A stretch of DNA of 64,000 bases from Linnemannia elongata. Taxonomy: Eukaryota > Mortierellomycota > Mortierellomycetes > Mortierellales > Mortierellaceae. The notes below the pieces were generated by a model. It did no database searches. It saw only the letters and a list, made by a program, of their open reading frames with translations, and was not told the DNA's origin. The stretch spans positions 62,001 to 126,000 of the forward strand of contig JAXBDG010000007.1 in the NCBI GenBank assembly GCA_036320915.1, written 5' to 3'. The position numbers were made by a program, and so were the translations under genes. Positions 27,501 to 38,113 of this stretch are shown here, in pieces. Position 1 is the first letter of the stretch. Each line of letters begins with the position of its first letter.

Positions 27501-27823
27501 CGGCGACGGCAGCAAGCGAGGCTGCGTCTATGGAAATCGACTCTTCACAGACGACAACAGTAGCAGCAGCAGCAGCAGCAGCAGTTGGCGTATCGGCGTT
27601 GGAGCAATTGGAAAGGGATGCGGCCGTGGAGCCGTTCCGGGTGATGTTGGAGCAGCGATTGAAGGTCCTGGAACCGATCGCGCGCGATAAACCTGGGTTT
27701 GAGGGTTTCATTCAGGGGATGGCCCAGTACCGGGAACGACACCCTCCTCTCTCTTTGCCCTTGCAAGGCACTTCGTCGACTGCGACTACGGCATCGTCCT
27801 TGCGGAAGGTGCGGATGGGATGA
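24514..27823 (+). CDS. Probable Mediator tail subunit MED5-like
   Basis: Likely a subunit of the Mediator tail module that links activators to RNA polymerase II. Nine exons (24514-24597, 24688-24870, 24975-25016, 25128-25454, 25568-25772, 25855-26113, 26220-26743, 26826-27086, 27240-27823) join in phase to 822 residues. The protein is mostly helical with no membrane segment. The part near residue 375, LLEISPSIFEQSLAACQAG then LDYFLQPCLLFVLIGVVQYL, resembles the MED5/NUT1 pattern of a 'double-length' helical repeat ending in a hydrophobic stretch. Low-complexity Ser/Gly and Ala/Gln tracts interrupt the C-terminal half. The gene is certain; the family call rests on remembered pattern likeness and general shape, so another large helical nuclear protein remains possible. 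Confidence 0.6.
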
Positions 27824-27936
27824 ATAGTGCGATAGTCTTGAATGGAATGGGCAATGGGTCTCGGTCTCGGTCCTTCTTCATCGCCGTTCTTTTCTCATTG
27901 GCATATGCACACGCTCTCTCGCGTCTGTATTTTCTG

Positions 27937-27942
27937 AATAAA
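27937..27942 (+). terminator. Candidate poly(A) signal AATAAA, MED5-like gene
   Basis: AATAAA lies 114 bp after the stop codon, about 115 bp before a G-quadruplex motif. Confidence 0.45.
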
Positions 27943-28057
27943 CAAAGAGGTCGAACAAACCCCGGCTAAAATGTCAATCTCATCAATAAATCTGAAAGCG
28001 AGAGTAAGAAAAAAACAAATGAGTATGAGACCAATGCGTATGAGCGTAAGCAATCGA

Positions 28058-28078
28058 GGGGAGGGGAGGGGAGGGGGG
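28058..28078 (+). other. Perfect G-quadruplex motif
   Basis: Four G tracts of 4, 4, 4 and 6 separated by single A residues, a very stable predicted quadruplex. It lies downstream of the MED5-like poly(A) signal on the coding strand. Confidence 0.8.
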
Positions 28079-29477
28079 TCTGGTCTGCTCTCTTGCTCTC
28101 CTTGCTTTGTTTTTTTTCGTGTTTTCTATTGTTTGTTCAGCCCTGGACCATTCAACCATTGACCAACGTTTTATTTTTTATTTTGTGTGCGCCGACTTGT
28201 GTTTGTTTACTCCAATGCAAAGGCGTATCTCTGAATTCGCAATCTCCCTTTTCCCTTCCCCTTTCTGCCACTCTCGTACCAAAAAAAAAAAAAAAAAAAA
28301 AAAATGCTCTCATCTCATGCACCTTGCTCGTTTATGCGCGCGCACGTATTCCTCACATCGTTTTTTTTTCTTGCCTGCTGCCCCTGCGCTCATCTCCGAA
28401 GTCCGAATCCCCCCCAACCCAACCAACCAACCCCCTAACTAACCCTTGATCAAAAAAGGAATTTGTTTTCCGAAGTCGAAACAGACCATCCGTTCAAGCG
28501 AGATAGGACAGACACACATGATGTGAGGAAGAGGAGAGTGAGGGGAAAACAAGGAAAAATGACGGAAAGGGGAGGATTGGAAGGAAGAGAGGGGGGGTCA
28601 GTGGGTTTTTTGCTAAGGGAGATATTTTTTCGAGGCCCAAAACTCACACGCTCGCTTTCTGTGTCTTTTCAGAAGGCGGGGGAGAGTTGTCAACAGTTAA
28701 AAACCCCACTATGAAGAGCGGGAGGAGTAGTGGGGAGGGGTTACGAGAGTGGAGACAGTGAAGAAGTCTTCTTCCCTTTTCTTTCCTTTTCTCTACTATT
28801 CTTCCCGATTGATAGATGGTGAGGAACGAGAATCTATTCATCAGTAACTCTTTACTTTTTTTATTTTTTTGGTGCCTGTTTGATGTGGGCCACGAGGACG
28901 AAAAAAAAAAAAAAAAAAAAAAAAAAAAACATAAAATAAACCACACATATACTACACCAATGTCCATCCAACTGACCCGTTCGCGATGATCTTTTCGCTC
29001 TTGCTGACACTTATAGCCGTAACTTGCTTTGGCCGTTTTTTTTGATCTCGAGACTGACTCTTTTATTTAAGATGAACTTACGACAGACCGAGAAAAAAAA
29101 AAGGACCCCGAAAGGAGAAGATGTGCCCCTTCGAGAAAAGTTGCAGAGAAGGAAGGAGAAAGCACATCATACTTGCAGCAAAGAAGCAAAGAAACCAGAG
29201 CTCGATAGACTGTTCTCCGCCTCTCCGAAATCCATTTAAAAAGACTTCTTTACTTGCAAAAAAATACATTCATCCATCATGGTGAAGGTCATTAGAGATT
29301 CAATGTAACGCTGGTCCAGAATAAAGAATAAAGTAATGCGGTATATACATTTTTTATTTTTGGGGGTAAAAGAGAATGATGTTGCCACAAATAAGTGGAG
29401 GATGTGTACAATAGATCTTGGTCCGGTCTGCTCTACTCTGCTCATGAATGACGCTTCTGTTGGTTGGGCGTAGAGAT

Positions 29478-30916
29478 TTAAGCATCGTGGTGCTTCAACA
29501 GGTTCTGATCCCAGAGGTACACTAATAAGAGTAAAAAGGGCAGTTGGCGTCAGTTAGTTAATGAGTTGATAAACAGATAAAGTGAACACCATTGTAAATG
29601 ACTGAATGAGAGAGCGAAGGGACATACATCCGAGTCCATCGCCTCCGACGCGGTTGAGTTGCGTAACGAGATCGGCAATCTTCTTGATGGCCTCGACCTG
29701 CTCCTCGAGGTACTCGGACTCAATAAAGTCGCAGAGCTGAGGGTCGTTGTTCTCCTCGGCAATCTTGTGCAAGTTCAACAGACTCTTGTTGACATCTATT
29801 CATCGCATCGCATAACAGTAAACATAAAATTTGATCAGGTCAGCTTCATTCTTTGTTGTTGGATTTGACATGCACACTGCTTTTCCTACTTTTTTTTTTT
29901 ATTAGCTATGTGGTGAGCTCTGTTATTGTGTTGGCGTTGGCGTTTGCGTTTTGTGTGTTGCGTGTGTGCGTGTGGAATGGATCTTGTTTCCTTTTTTTTT
30001 CCTTTTCAATCGCGGGTGACTCCTTCGTCTCGCGCTTTGACATTTTCAATCGTTTGGGCCAAAACTGTATCGTGTTGTCGAGAACACGACGGCCACTCTT
30101 ATCGGCCGAAAAGAGCAGACTGAAAACCGTTCTTCATTCCTTCAGAGCCCGTCCAAAGGGGGGTCATGAAAGTCAAAAAAGTGACAGTGAATGCGAGTGA
30201 CGGCGGGAGTGTGCTGGAGAAGGATGAATGAATGACCAATACCCCACCCTCCATTGCCAATCGGCCCAGATGGGCGAGAAAGAGTTACAACACCCCCCTG
30301 AGAAGTACGCTACTCGCGATCTAATCCAATACAATTCGATTCAATAACCCCTGAATCAATTGAAGAAATAAGACACCAACTTACCCTTCTCGAGCTGGAG
30401 AGTCGACTCAATGGCATTGCGGGCAGAGGACCAGTCAGCCTCGGGGGCCTGGAGGGTCTGGAGGATGACCTTGCCGCCGCGACGGTTCTGGTAGTTGATC
30501 AGCTTCTGGGCGTGCTCGCGCTCCTCCTCGGCGCTCTCTTTGAAGAACTTCTCGAGACCGGGCAGGGCCTGGTTGACATGACCAGCCCAGGCAGAGAGGG
30601 AGAGGTACACCTGCGAAGCTTGGAGCTCCTGGCTAATCTGTTGTTCGTGAAGTGCAACGTAACGGTGAAGAGGGAAGAGAGAACACGCGAAAAAAAAGGG
30701 AATAAGTTTTTCATTTCTTTCAGGTGAAGTTGCCATGCAATGGTTGCCCATGGGGAAGGCTCTTTATTTTTTTCATTCTGCGCAACCTGCACCCCACAAG
30801 TTGACATTCATTTCGGCCTTTTCTTTCCGAACAACCCTCATGGTCGAGTGCTTCTTTACCTGGTGGTTGATAGCCTCCTCGGAGGCAGAAGAGAAGTTTT
30901 GCTTGGCCAGAGACAT
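29478..30916 (-). CDS. Ferritin, heavy-chain (ferroxidase) type
   Basis: Oxidises Fe(II) and stores iron as a 24-subunit cage, probably cytosolic since no targeting signal is present. Four exons (30916-30860, 30637-30385, 29795-29628, 29521-29478) join in phase to 173 residues, the standard length. The four-helix bundle is complete: [19 protein letters not shown] (ferroxidase Glu and Tyr in helix A), [19 protein letters not shown] (Glu, Glu, His in helix B), LQLEKG (Glu in helix C) and EEQVEAI (Gln in helix D), then the short helix E exon ending [14 protein letters not shown]. All H-type ferroxidase ligands are present. The leader lacks a CAGTG loop, so no vertebrate-type IRE is seen. Ferritin is uncommon in fungi and fits an early-diverging lineage. 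Confidence 0.95.
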
Positions 30917-31130
30917 GTTGTGGGTGTGAGTGTGAGTGTACTTGTAGGTGAGGGAGAGAGAAAGAGTTGCGAAGAAAGTTCAGGAGAAAAGTTCGAACGA
31001 AAGTAAGGCCCTCCCTAAGTACTCTGGCGAGCGCAGCTTATGCTCTATTTTAATATGATAATATACAGAGACGTCATACATTCAAATATACATGGGTTTA
31101 TATAACACCTAGAGAAGGCCCAAACATCAG

Positions 31131-31213
31131 CCGAAAATAGCTCAGTTGGTAGAGCGGGAGACTGTAGTTTGTCTGTCATCTCTAGGTCCCTGGTTCAAAT
31201 CCGGGTTTTCGGA
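31131..31213 (+). tRNA. tRNA-Tyr (GTA) with 10-nt intron
   Basis: An 83-nt gene. Acceptor CCGAAAA pairs with TTTTCGG, with discriminator A. The D arm is GCTCAGTTGGTAGAGC. Anticodon stem GGAGA pairs with TCTCT around CTGTAG plus A. The intron, tttgtctgtc at 31168-31177, lies one base 3' of the anticodon, the canonical place. T arm CCTGG TTCAAAT CCGGG. Confidence 0.96.
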
Positions 31214-33288
31214 TATCTTTTGCTCCTTTAAGCGAGCCTTCTTGTTTTTGCTTCGCCCAACCGTGGTGAAACCAATGCTTACCTTGACAAAGAGCGCTGA
31301 TGACAAGTTGGCTGTTACAGACACGCGTCGATGGAAGAGTAGCATTCAGTGGAGGCAACCACAGTGGTATAGAGATGATTGGTGTTATTTATTTTATTTG
31401 TTGGCTGTCGAGTGTCCAAAAATGTCAGGTTCTCACGATTCCCCATAATACCCTGGCCCTTGAATAACAGTATACAATGCAAGCTATTTACTTGAGTTTT
31501 TGTGGTGTTAATTCCCGTTCATACACAATGCACCAGACCTCATGCATTAATAAAAATTATTGGTCTTCGTTCCTTTTTTTTAAATACTTGGTCTAACCAG
31601 GGCAGAAGTGGACTGATATTTTCCTCTCATTCGCTGCCTCCCGCCCTAGCCGTAGAAGAATTCAGAGGTTTATACGGTAAACATCGGGAAGCGTGGAGTA
31701 GGATATATTACGTTTTCGTTTTCGTTTTCATTCAATCCAAACAGCGGAGGGGAGGAGTAATTCACGGAAAAGACCCTTTTTGTGGTCCATAGGAAAAGAG
31801 CCTCTTGAGAAATCTTTCATTTTTGATGCTCAGCCTCCTTCAAAGAAACCGCGCCTCCATCCCCTTGGCCCATCTTGATTGCCGCCCATCCTTTCTGGCT
31901 GTCTTGGCAAGAGGAGAGAGTGAGGTATAAAGGACCTGCCTCAACTTTCAATTACAAGGATGTGTTAGCAACTCTACAAAGTATCAAACATCACAACATT
32001 GTTTATCCTAAAGTGAGGGGACACAGGATCAAACCTGTCCCTCCGCATCCCTCTCTCTTTTTTCCCTTTCGTTTTTTGCACCTTACAATATCCTCGTTGG
32101 GGCTTGTACCATGGTTTCTACATTGATGATTGCCAGGTGGACAGTTGTCTCTACGTTGTATTTTTTTTCTTCTGGGATATTGTCCTTTTGTTACCTTGTA
32201 CCATGTTGCTTATGTCCAGTCGTATTCGCGGCCTTGTTCACTCTCACATTCCTCTCGCCATCACCAAATATAATTATTTTTTTGCGTTCCCTCTTGTAAT
32301 TCGTGTCATCTACGTTTACCACTCTACCTCTCAGTGGCTATTCGCTGTCAACCCTGAGCCATTCCTTTCTTCTCCAACGATGGCTCCTCATCTTTTCACT
32401 CACGCCCACTCAACGATCCAACATTTCTTCTCTTTTCCTCTCCAAGTAAATAATACAAAGACAACGACCTGAGAGACAAAGATTGAGATCTGTGTCGCCT
32501 TCTCCTCTTGCCATGGCCAAAAATAATAATAAAAAAAAAAAAAAAAAAATGCGCCAGAAAATGCAAAGACTCTTCTTGGCGCTCGAGAGAAGGGATATAA
32601 TGACTGCAAAAATGGTTCAAGTGGCAGTCATGCAAATGGACATGCTCTTATCTTTCTATTGAATTGGTACAAGAGAGAGAAAGTTAGAAGGCAATGTAAA
32701 GCAGGCACAAGGAAGTAACGTTACAACTCGCCAAAAAAAAAAAAAGAGCTCAATTTTCGATCGCGAAAGTAGATGGACACCAACGAAGGCCCAGGGACCA
32801 CATCACTACGAACAACACACAGGTTTTTTCTTCCCAAAACCAGCATTTCTTTTCTGTTGCCAACATTTTTTCATCATTCAGAAAATGACCGAAGAATGAA
32901 CCCCCAAAAGAGCGCGAGAATGAAAAATTGATTTTTTGTGGGTATTTGAAACGAGCATGACAGAGACACAATGGTACGAAAGTATGACCCTGGAGCCAGA
33001 CTCCAGTGAGAAAGAGCTTGAGTCGGGGTGGATTGCCTTTCACAATTCTCTCTTTTTACACAGCTAGGAAAGAGAAAACAGAATCCCTCCCTCCAAAAAA
33101 ACACCTGGCACTTTTTTTTTACACAATTTTATTTCTCTGACAAACAGAACAAAGGAAGCATTTGGAAGTAAAGGGGACTACAGACCAAACTCTTCAGTGA
33201 ACCATCCGCCAGTCACAGTCCGTTCCGGAACCTGGCTCTGCGCAATAATTATCGCTGCTCTTCACAGCAATAACAAAAGAAAATAGAA
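31214..33288. other. Gene-poor spacer after tRNA-Tyr
   Basis: About 2 kb with only short open frames. A stretch at 31875-32030 reads as a plausible peptide in the plus direction but has no support from context or splicing. An A run of about 20 lies near 32530. No RNA gene seen. Confidence 0.5.
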
Positions 33289-33627
33289 CTAGATACGAAT
33301 AAAGGGGATTCTTCCCAACCTCTCCATCAATGATAACTCTCTCCTTCCCAGCAGGTTCTCCAACAGCCGTTCATGAGTTGTGCGTGGATTCTTGGTCGCT
33401 GCAGGGCAGATCTGATCTTTATGTATGGCTAGCGAAGCGCCACACGGGCAGAAACCATCACGCGTAATGTAACCATATCCTTGACTCCAGTCACCACGAG
33501 GACCTGTGCATTTTAATGTTTTGTCCTTGGCGGAGATGCCCTGGGTCTGCTCCCATGCGATTGTCGCGGAGCATCGGGGTTTCCATATCCGCCTCCTTCC
33601 AGATCGTAGTGAGCCTCCAAGTTTTTG
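33289..33627 (-). other. Cysteine-rich open frame without ATG; possible retroelement remnant or exon
   Basis: A 112-codon open frame on the minus strand, bounded upstream by TAA at 33630 and ending in TAG at 33289. It has no ATG near its start. It contains KCTGPRGDWSQGYGYITRD followed by GFCPCGASLAIHKDQICP, a C-x-C-x6-H-x4-C pattern like the C-terminal zinc knuckle of LINE-type reverse transcriptases, then a charged helix (HERLLENLLGRRELSLMERL). I see no reverse transcriptase or RNase H motif next to it. It may be a decayed LINE end, an internal exon of an unknown gene, or chance. It lies between tRNA-Tyr and tRNA-Gly. Confidence 0.3.
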
Positions 33628-33720
33628 TTAACCAGCTTTTCTTTTTTTTGTTCGCGATTTTTTTTAACCAGCTTTTTTTTTCGTACACATTTTTAGTGAT
33701 TTTTTTAAACCAGCTTTTTT
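33628..33720 (+). repeat. Three copies of TTAACCAGCTTTT in a T-rich tract
   Basis: TTAA(A)CCAGC followed by a T run occurs near 33628, 33664 and 33704, about 36-41 bp apart, with diverged spacers. The tract lies 80-170 bp upstream of tRNA-Gly. Confidence 0.6.
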
Positions 33721-33801
33721 GGTGGCGTAGAAACGTGATACCACGTGATATGCATATTTTCTTTTGATATATGTAAGAAACTGAAGTTTCAGTTTCACAG
33801 A

Positions 33802-33872
33802 GAAAGTGTAGTATATGGGTATCATTCCGGCCTTCCAAGCCTGAGAACCGGGTTCGAGTCCCGGCACTTTCA
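33802..33872 (+). tRNA. tRNA-Gly (TCC)
   Basis: A 71-nt intronless cloverleaf. Acceptor GAAAGTG pairs with CACTTTC, with discriminator A. Anticodon loop CTTCCAA gives TCC. T arm CCGGG TTCGAGT CCCGG. Confidence 0.95.
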
Positions 33873-35997
33873 TCTTCTCTTTTGCTTCCTGGCAGTCGTT
33901 TTGCTCCCCGACCACTAGCGCTTGCTCCCGTGGCGACGCCCCGGGTTCGCTTGTTCATATTTTTTTTTTTTTTTTTTTTTCAGGCTCTTTTTGCTAAATC
34001 CAAACCCTTGACCAAGACCAAACCAACGCAAAAGCTGTACTCCAGACGCCGCCAAGCTTCGCAATTGTTGAATTCGCTCTGCTTGCTAAATCTTCACGAA
34101 TCACTTCCGTAGTTACGCGCAAATCAAAATGAGTGATTTCTTTTTTCTAGCTTGTCAAAAAAAATGACAGGAAATTATCGATTGTGCCCAGTTACGTTCT
34201 CACCAAGTAGCCTCAAGCAGAACGCCCATGGCTTCGCCATGGTCGTCCTTCTTTTAAGGTCAAGTATTGTAGTTATTTTGTTTGGTGCCATGCCTTTCAT
34301 GGCTCCATCTTTTTCTTGAATTAAGCTCTGGTGCCCGAACATGAGTGGAACAAGAGTACGACACATATCTTTATTTTCTTTGATGTAATGCTCAGGTGTG
34401 GTTCAGATTGCTTGTTCATACATTTGAAGAGAATTGTAGACAGTGTAGTACGTTCTCGGGTAGTGAAAGATAGAGGGAGTACATGTAAGTGTTGGACATC
34501 ATCATAGCTACATGTTTGGACAATCGGGAACGCGCACACGTCCATGATTGTGAAGGGTGTAGGTCACTTCGTGATTCTCGCCTTTAGTGATTGCGCGCCA
34601 TACGCCAAAGAGAGAAAGGAATGGTCAACTACTTTTGAAATCTGCTTGTCAATTGCACTTGATACTGCGATAGATAGAAAAGATATGAAAGAAAACTGAG
34701 AAGGCCTGTTCCGGTATTGTCAGACCCCGTTTTCTTGCTTTGTCAACCTCTCCTTATAGCAAAGTTCCCGTTGAAAACAACAATGCTTATGTACACCAGA
34801 CGAGGATATACCTCCTTATCCTTGTAAGCAAAAGTAAAGAAACAACCAGTCCCTGCCAGGCCATTACTCCATCTTATAGGGAGACTTTTTTTTTTTTGTT
34901 TTTTTTGGATGCATAAGAGAAAAGGAGAAATAACATTAGAACGACGAAACGATGTATCATGAATCGAAGGGATCAAGAAATGGAACTCGGTGCCTGGTTG
35001 TCTTTTGTGTCTCCGTGTTTTGCTCTATTTTCTATTTTTTTTTAAATGAAAAGCGAAGGCAGGACCCTTTTTAGTTTTTTGTTCCTCACAAGTAGTATCT
35101 ACTCAAGTTGCCTTGTCATATCTCATTGCCTCTCTCTCTCGATTGTGTGTGTGTGCGCGAGTGAAGACGAATAAAGCAAAACGCGCTCTTGATGGGTGCT
35201 GGAGGAGAAAAATTAGTTCTCAGGGCAACCACTACTGTTTATTCCTCGCGAGGATGTCAGTTCACGGACCAGGCCGAATCAAAAAGAAGTCAGTTTCCCA
35301 GCCAATGATCTCACCTGTCGGCAGGTTATGGCGTCTGTGTGTAGTGTCCCGTCCTGTCCTTCTTTCGGGTCCGCCCCCCGTTCATTTTTGGGCTTTTCTT
35401 TTCTCTTTCTCTCCCTCTCATCCCCCTCAATTCGGTGAGTGCCCTCATTTCTCTCCCTTGCACCCCCGTCCATTTCTTCATTCATTTTTTTTTTCTCTTA
35501 AGGTCAGGGCACACCTTGTACACACTGAGATGTATCCTAATGCTACCAAAAACTATTGCATTAATCTTGTTTTTTTGACCAGCGAGAAATAGATGCATGT
35601 TGACCGATACATGTGAGTACCGGTTACAGCATATAGTCAATGGTTGCCATGGTTTTCCCTAGCTGCTGTACCTTCTCCCATTTCTTTCGCGCGCTCTCTT
35701 TCTCTTCCAACGGCAACAACTAGTGGGAGCATCGACGCCGAGCAAATGTACCCTTACCAGCTTACCCTTTCGCCAGATTGAGAAAAAAAAAGCATCGCCA
35801 CCTAAAGCTCTCGCGCCATGCTCCAAGACATATATCATTATTTATTATTACATCTTTTTCTTTCGCCATAGTCGACCGTTAGCCCTCCCCCCATCCCAAG
35901 ATCTTTTGGCGTGAATTGTGGTGCAAGCCATTGAGTTTTGTTGTTGTTGTGTTTTGGTTCGTATTGCGCCTCAGAGTGCAGTACGGGAGAGTTGTTG

Positions 35998-36039
<42 letters not shown>

Positions 36040-38113
36040 TGGCGCATCTATACCATGGTTTTGTTTGTTGTTGATGATAATAATGATGTTCTTTGGAACA
36101 AGCTGGCAAACATTTTGTTTAGTCCGGAAAAAATGTCTAACCTGTATTGTCACCCCTATTGCCTTTGTATTGTTCTGGATCTATCACAACATGGCATCTG
36201 AATCAAAAGAGAAAAGACAAAAAGATAAACACACAGACTCTCCCCGGTTTGTTGTTGTTGACAGAAGGAAAAAAAGAAAAACCGAGAGCACTCTTTTGTC
36301 GTCCCTTCTGGTTTGTTCTGAGCTAAGAAAAAAAAAAAGTTGTTGTTGTGGTTGTGGTTGTGGTTGTGGTGGTTGTTGTGGTGCGTGTAATTAATAGCAC
36401 GCCCGTTCGTCCTCAGGTACATGTCGGACATGTCTTGAGCATGTCCCCTTCCCTTTGTTTGTTGTGTTTGTGCTCAACTTTTTTTTAGGATTTTCCAGCT
36501 TGTTTGCTCTCGTTCATTTTTCCCTTCTGCCATCGTACCCCCGTCTTGAACGTATACCCCCACCCCGACGACCATTCACCCGATTGTTCTGTATGTCCGT
36601 TCGTGTGTCTGCATGCTTTGGTCTAGTCCCCCTTCTCCCGTCTCTCTTCCATTTTTGCTTTTTCCCTTGCAGTGACATAAAGACGATGATGCATGAAAGA
36701 TGAAGGGATGTGAAAAGAAGTACAACGAGCGAAAAGGAAAACGCGAAGAGACGCGACAAAATTTGAAGGATACATTTCATTCAAACCTGAAGTTAGATGG
36801 CAAAAACATTACAGAAAAAAAGGGAGGTAAAAGGAGGATAACAAGCCCCGCCACGGATGGCAGAGTTGAGTTGGCTGACTAGGAAAAAAATAAAAAGTGC
36901 TCTCGTTTGTTTGAAAGAAGAGGAAGAAGCGGAGGAAAGGTGATGATGATGATAATGACAGTGATGTTGTATTGGGCTGGATAGGCTTACACTCTGGACA
37001 CACACCTCACCAAAACCAAGGGCCAGACACAGAGAAAAAGAGTGAGCGTTACGTAGAAGGGTGATATGGAGTGTGGAACGGAGTTTAGGCGGCGAGTGTA
37101 TAGGAGAAAGAGTTTTGTTAATGTTTCTGTTTGGCGGAGGCGACGATGTCTTTAGTCAATTGGAGTGTTGTCAACTTGTCATACAAAGACTGAGCGTAAC
37201 CAGAGACCCTCCCAAATGCAATTGCTGCTGTAGATAAATTGTGAGTGGCAAAACAGGGGCGGCGGATGTACGCTTTTATAAAAAGCAATTGAAGTCATGA
37301 CTGTTGTTGTTCTCTTTTGAGTCGCTATGAGAATAGCCACCAAAAAAAATAGAGAAAGCAACAAAGTAAAGAGATGCAATAGAAAAATAAAGAAAAGGAA
37401 GCATAAGCAACGACGCAAGAGGCAAGGTTAAGTTGCCCTGGGCGGGGGTCCAAGTGTGCATTAGTTGTATTTTTCGATGACATAGGTGTGGAAGATACCT
37501 TTGTTGTCTGGTGTTATCTCCCCCTCTTACTTAATTCTTCAGTGTCTCTCACTCTCTCACTCTCTCTCTCTTTTCCTTACTTCCTTCCTTCCCTTCACTT
37601 TTCCCTTCTTTCTTTCCCACTTTCCTTCTTTGCTTTACCCTCTCTTCTTCTATATACGTTCTTTCATTCTTTCTTTACACCCTTCACCCTCCACTCCTCT
37701 TCTCCACTCCTCTTCCACTCTTCTACTCTTCTCCACGATTGCACATCCACATCACCTATTAATATCATATCCATCACTACATACTCAATCAATCTATCTC
37801 ACTATTCTCAAACACATCCTCTCATATCCACTCGCCTCTACTTTGTTCCTGAATATCACTCTCGCACTCTCACTTCACACTTCATACTTGCTCCGCTCTT
37901 CCGCTCTCTCTCTCTCTCCTCTCTCCTCTCTCCATTTCTTTCCTTTCCTTTTCTCTCTCCTTTCAGCGTAGCGTCAGCAACAACAGCAACCATTCGCCAT
38001 TCTTACTTTCAACTTTCAACTCGATCCTTTCCTTTTCACATCACACACACCTCCAACCACTCTTACACCCTGACACCCTCAACTCCAACGTCGTCTTTTA
38101 CATTTCTCGGGAA
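33873..38113. other. Gene-poor 4.2-kb region and promoter of the membrane-protein gene
   Basis: No open frame here looks like a real protein. It contains a T22 run near 33960, a T40 run at 35999-36038, a TTG/GTG-rich patch at 36340-36385 and, at 37540-37960, a dense C/T tract that is probably the leader of the next gene. No tRNA or other RNA is recognised. Confidence 0.55.
35999..36038 (+). repeat. T40 homopolymer
   Basis: Uninterrupted run of about 40 T in intergenic DNA. Confidence 0.85.

Larger units (their letters stand above)
27824..29477. other. Intergenic between MED5-like and ferritin (convergent)
   Basis: A 1.65-kb spacer between two 3' ends. It contains the MED5-like poly(A) signal, a G-quadruplex motif (28058-28078), an A24 run (28281-28304) and an A29 run (28901-28929). 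Short open frames here lack protein character. No RNA gene seen. Confidence 0.6.

Noticed and set aside
30917..31060. Iron-responsive element in the ferritin leader
   Set aside because: No CAGTG loop with flanking stem is present on the coding strand.
31875..32126. Possible plus-strand exon at 31875-32126
   Set aside because: Short, no family likeness, turns into T-rich low complexity, and no neighbouring exon found.
33491..33958. 155-codon minus-strand frame overlapping tRNA-Gly
   Set aside because: It runs through the tRNA and T-rich repeats with a Lys/Trp repeat product; no protein character.
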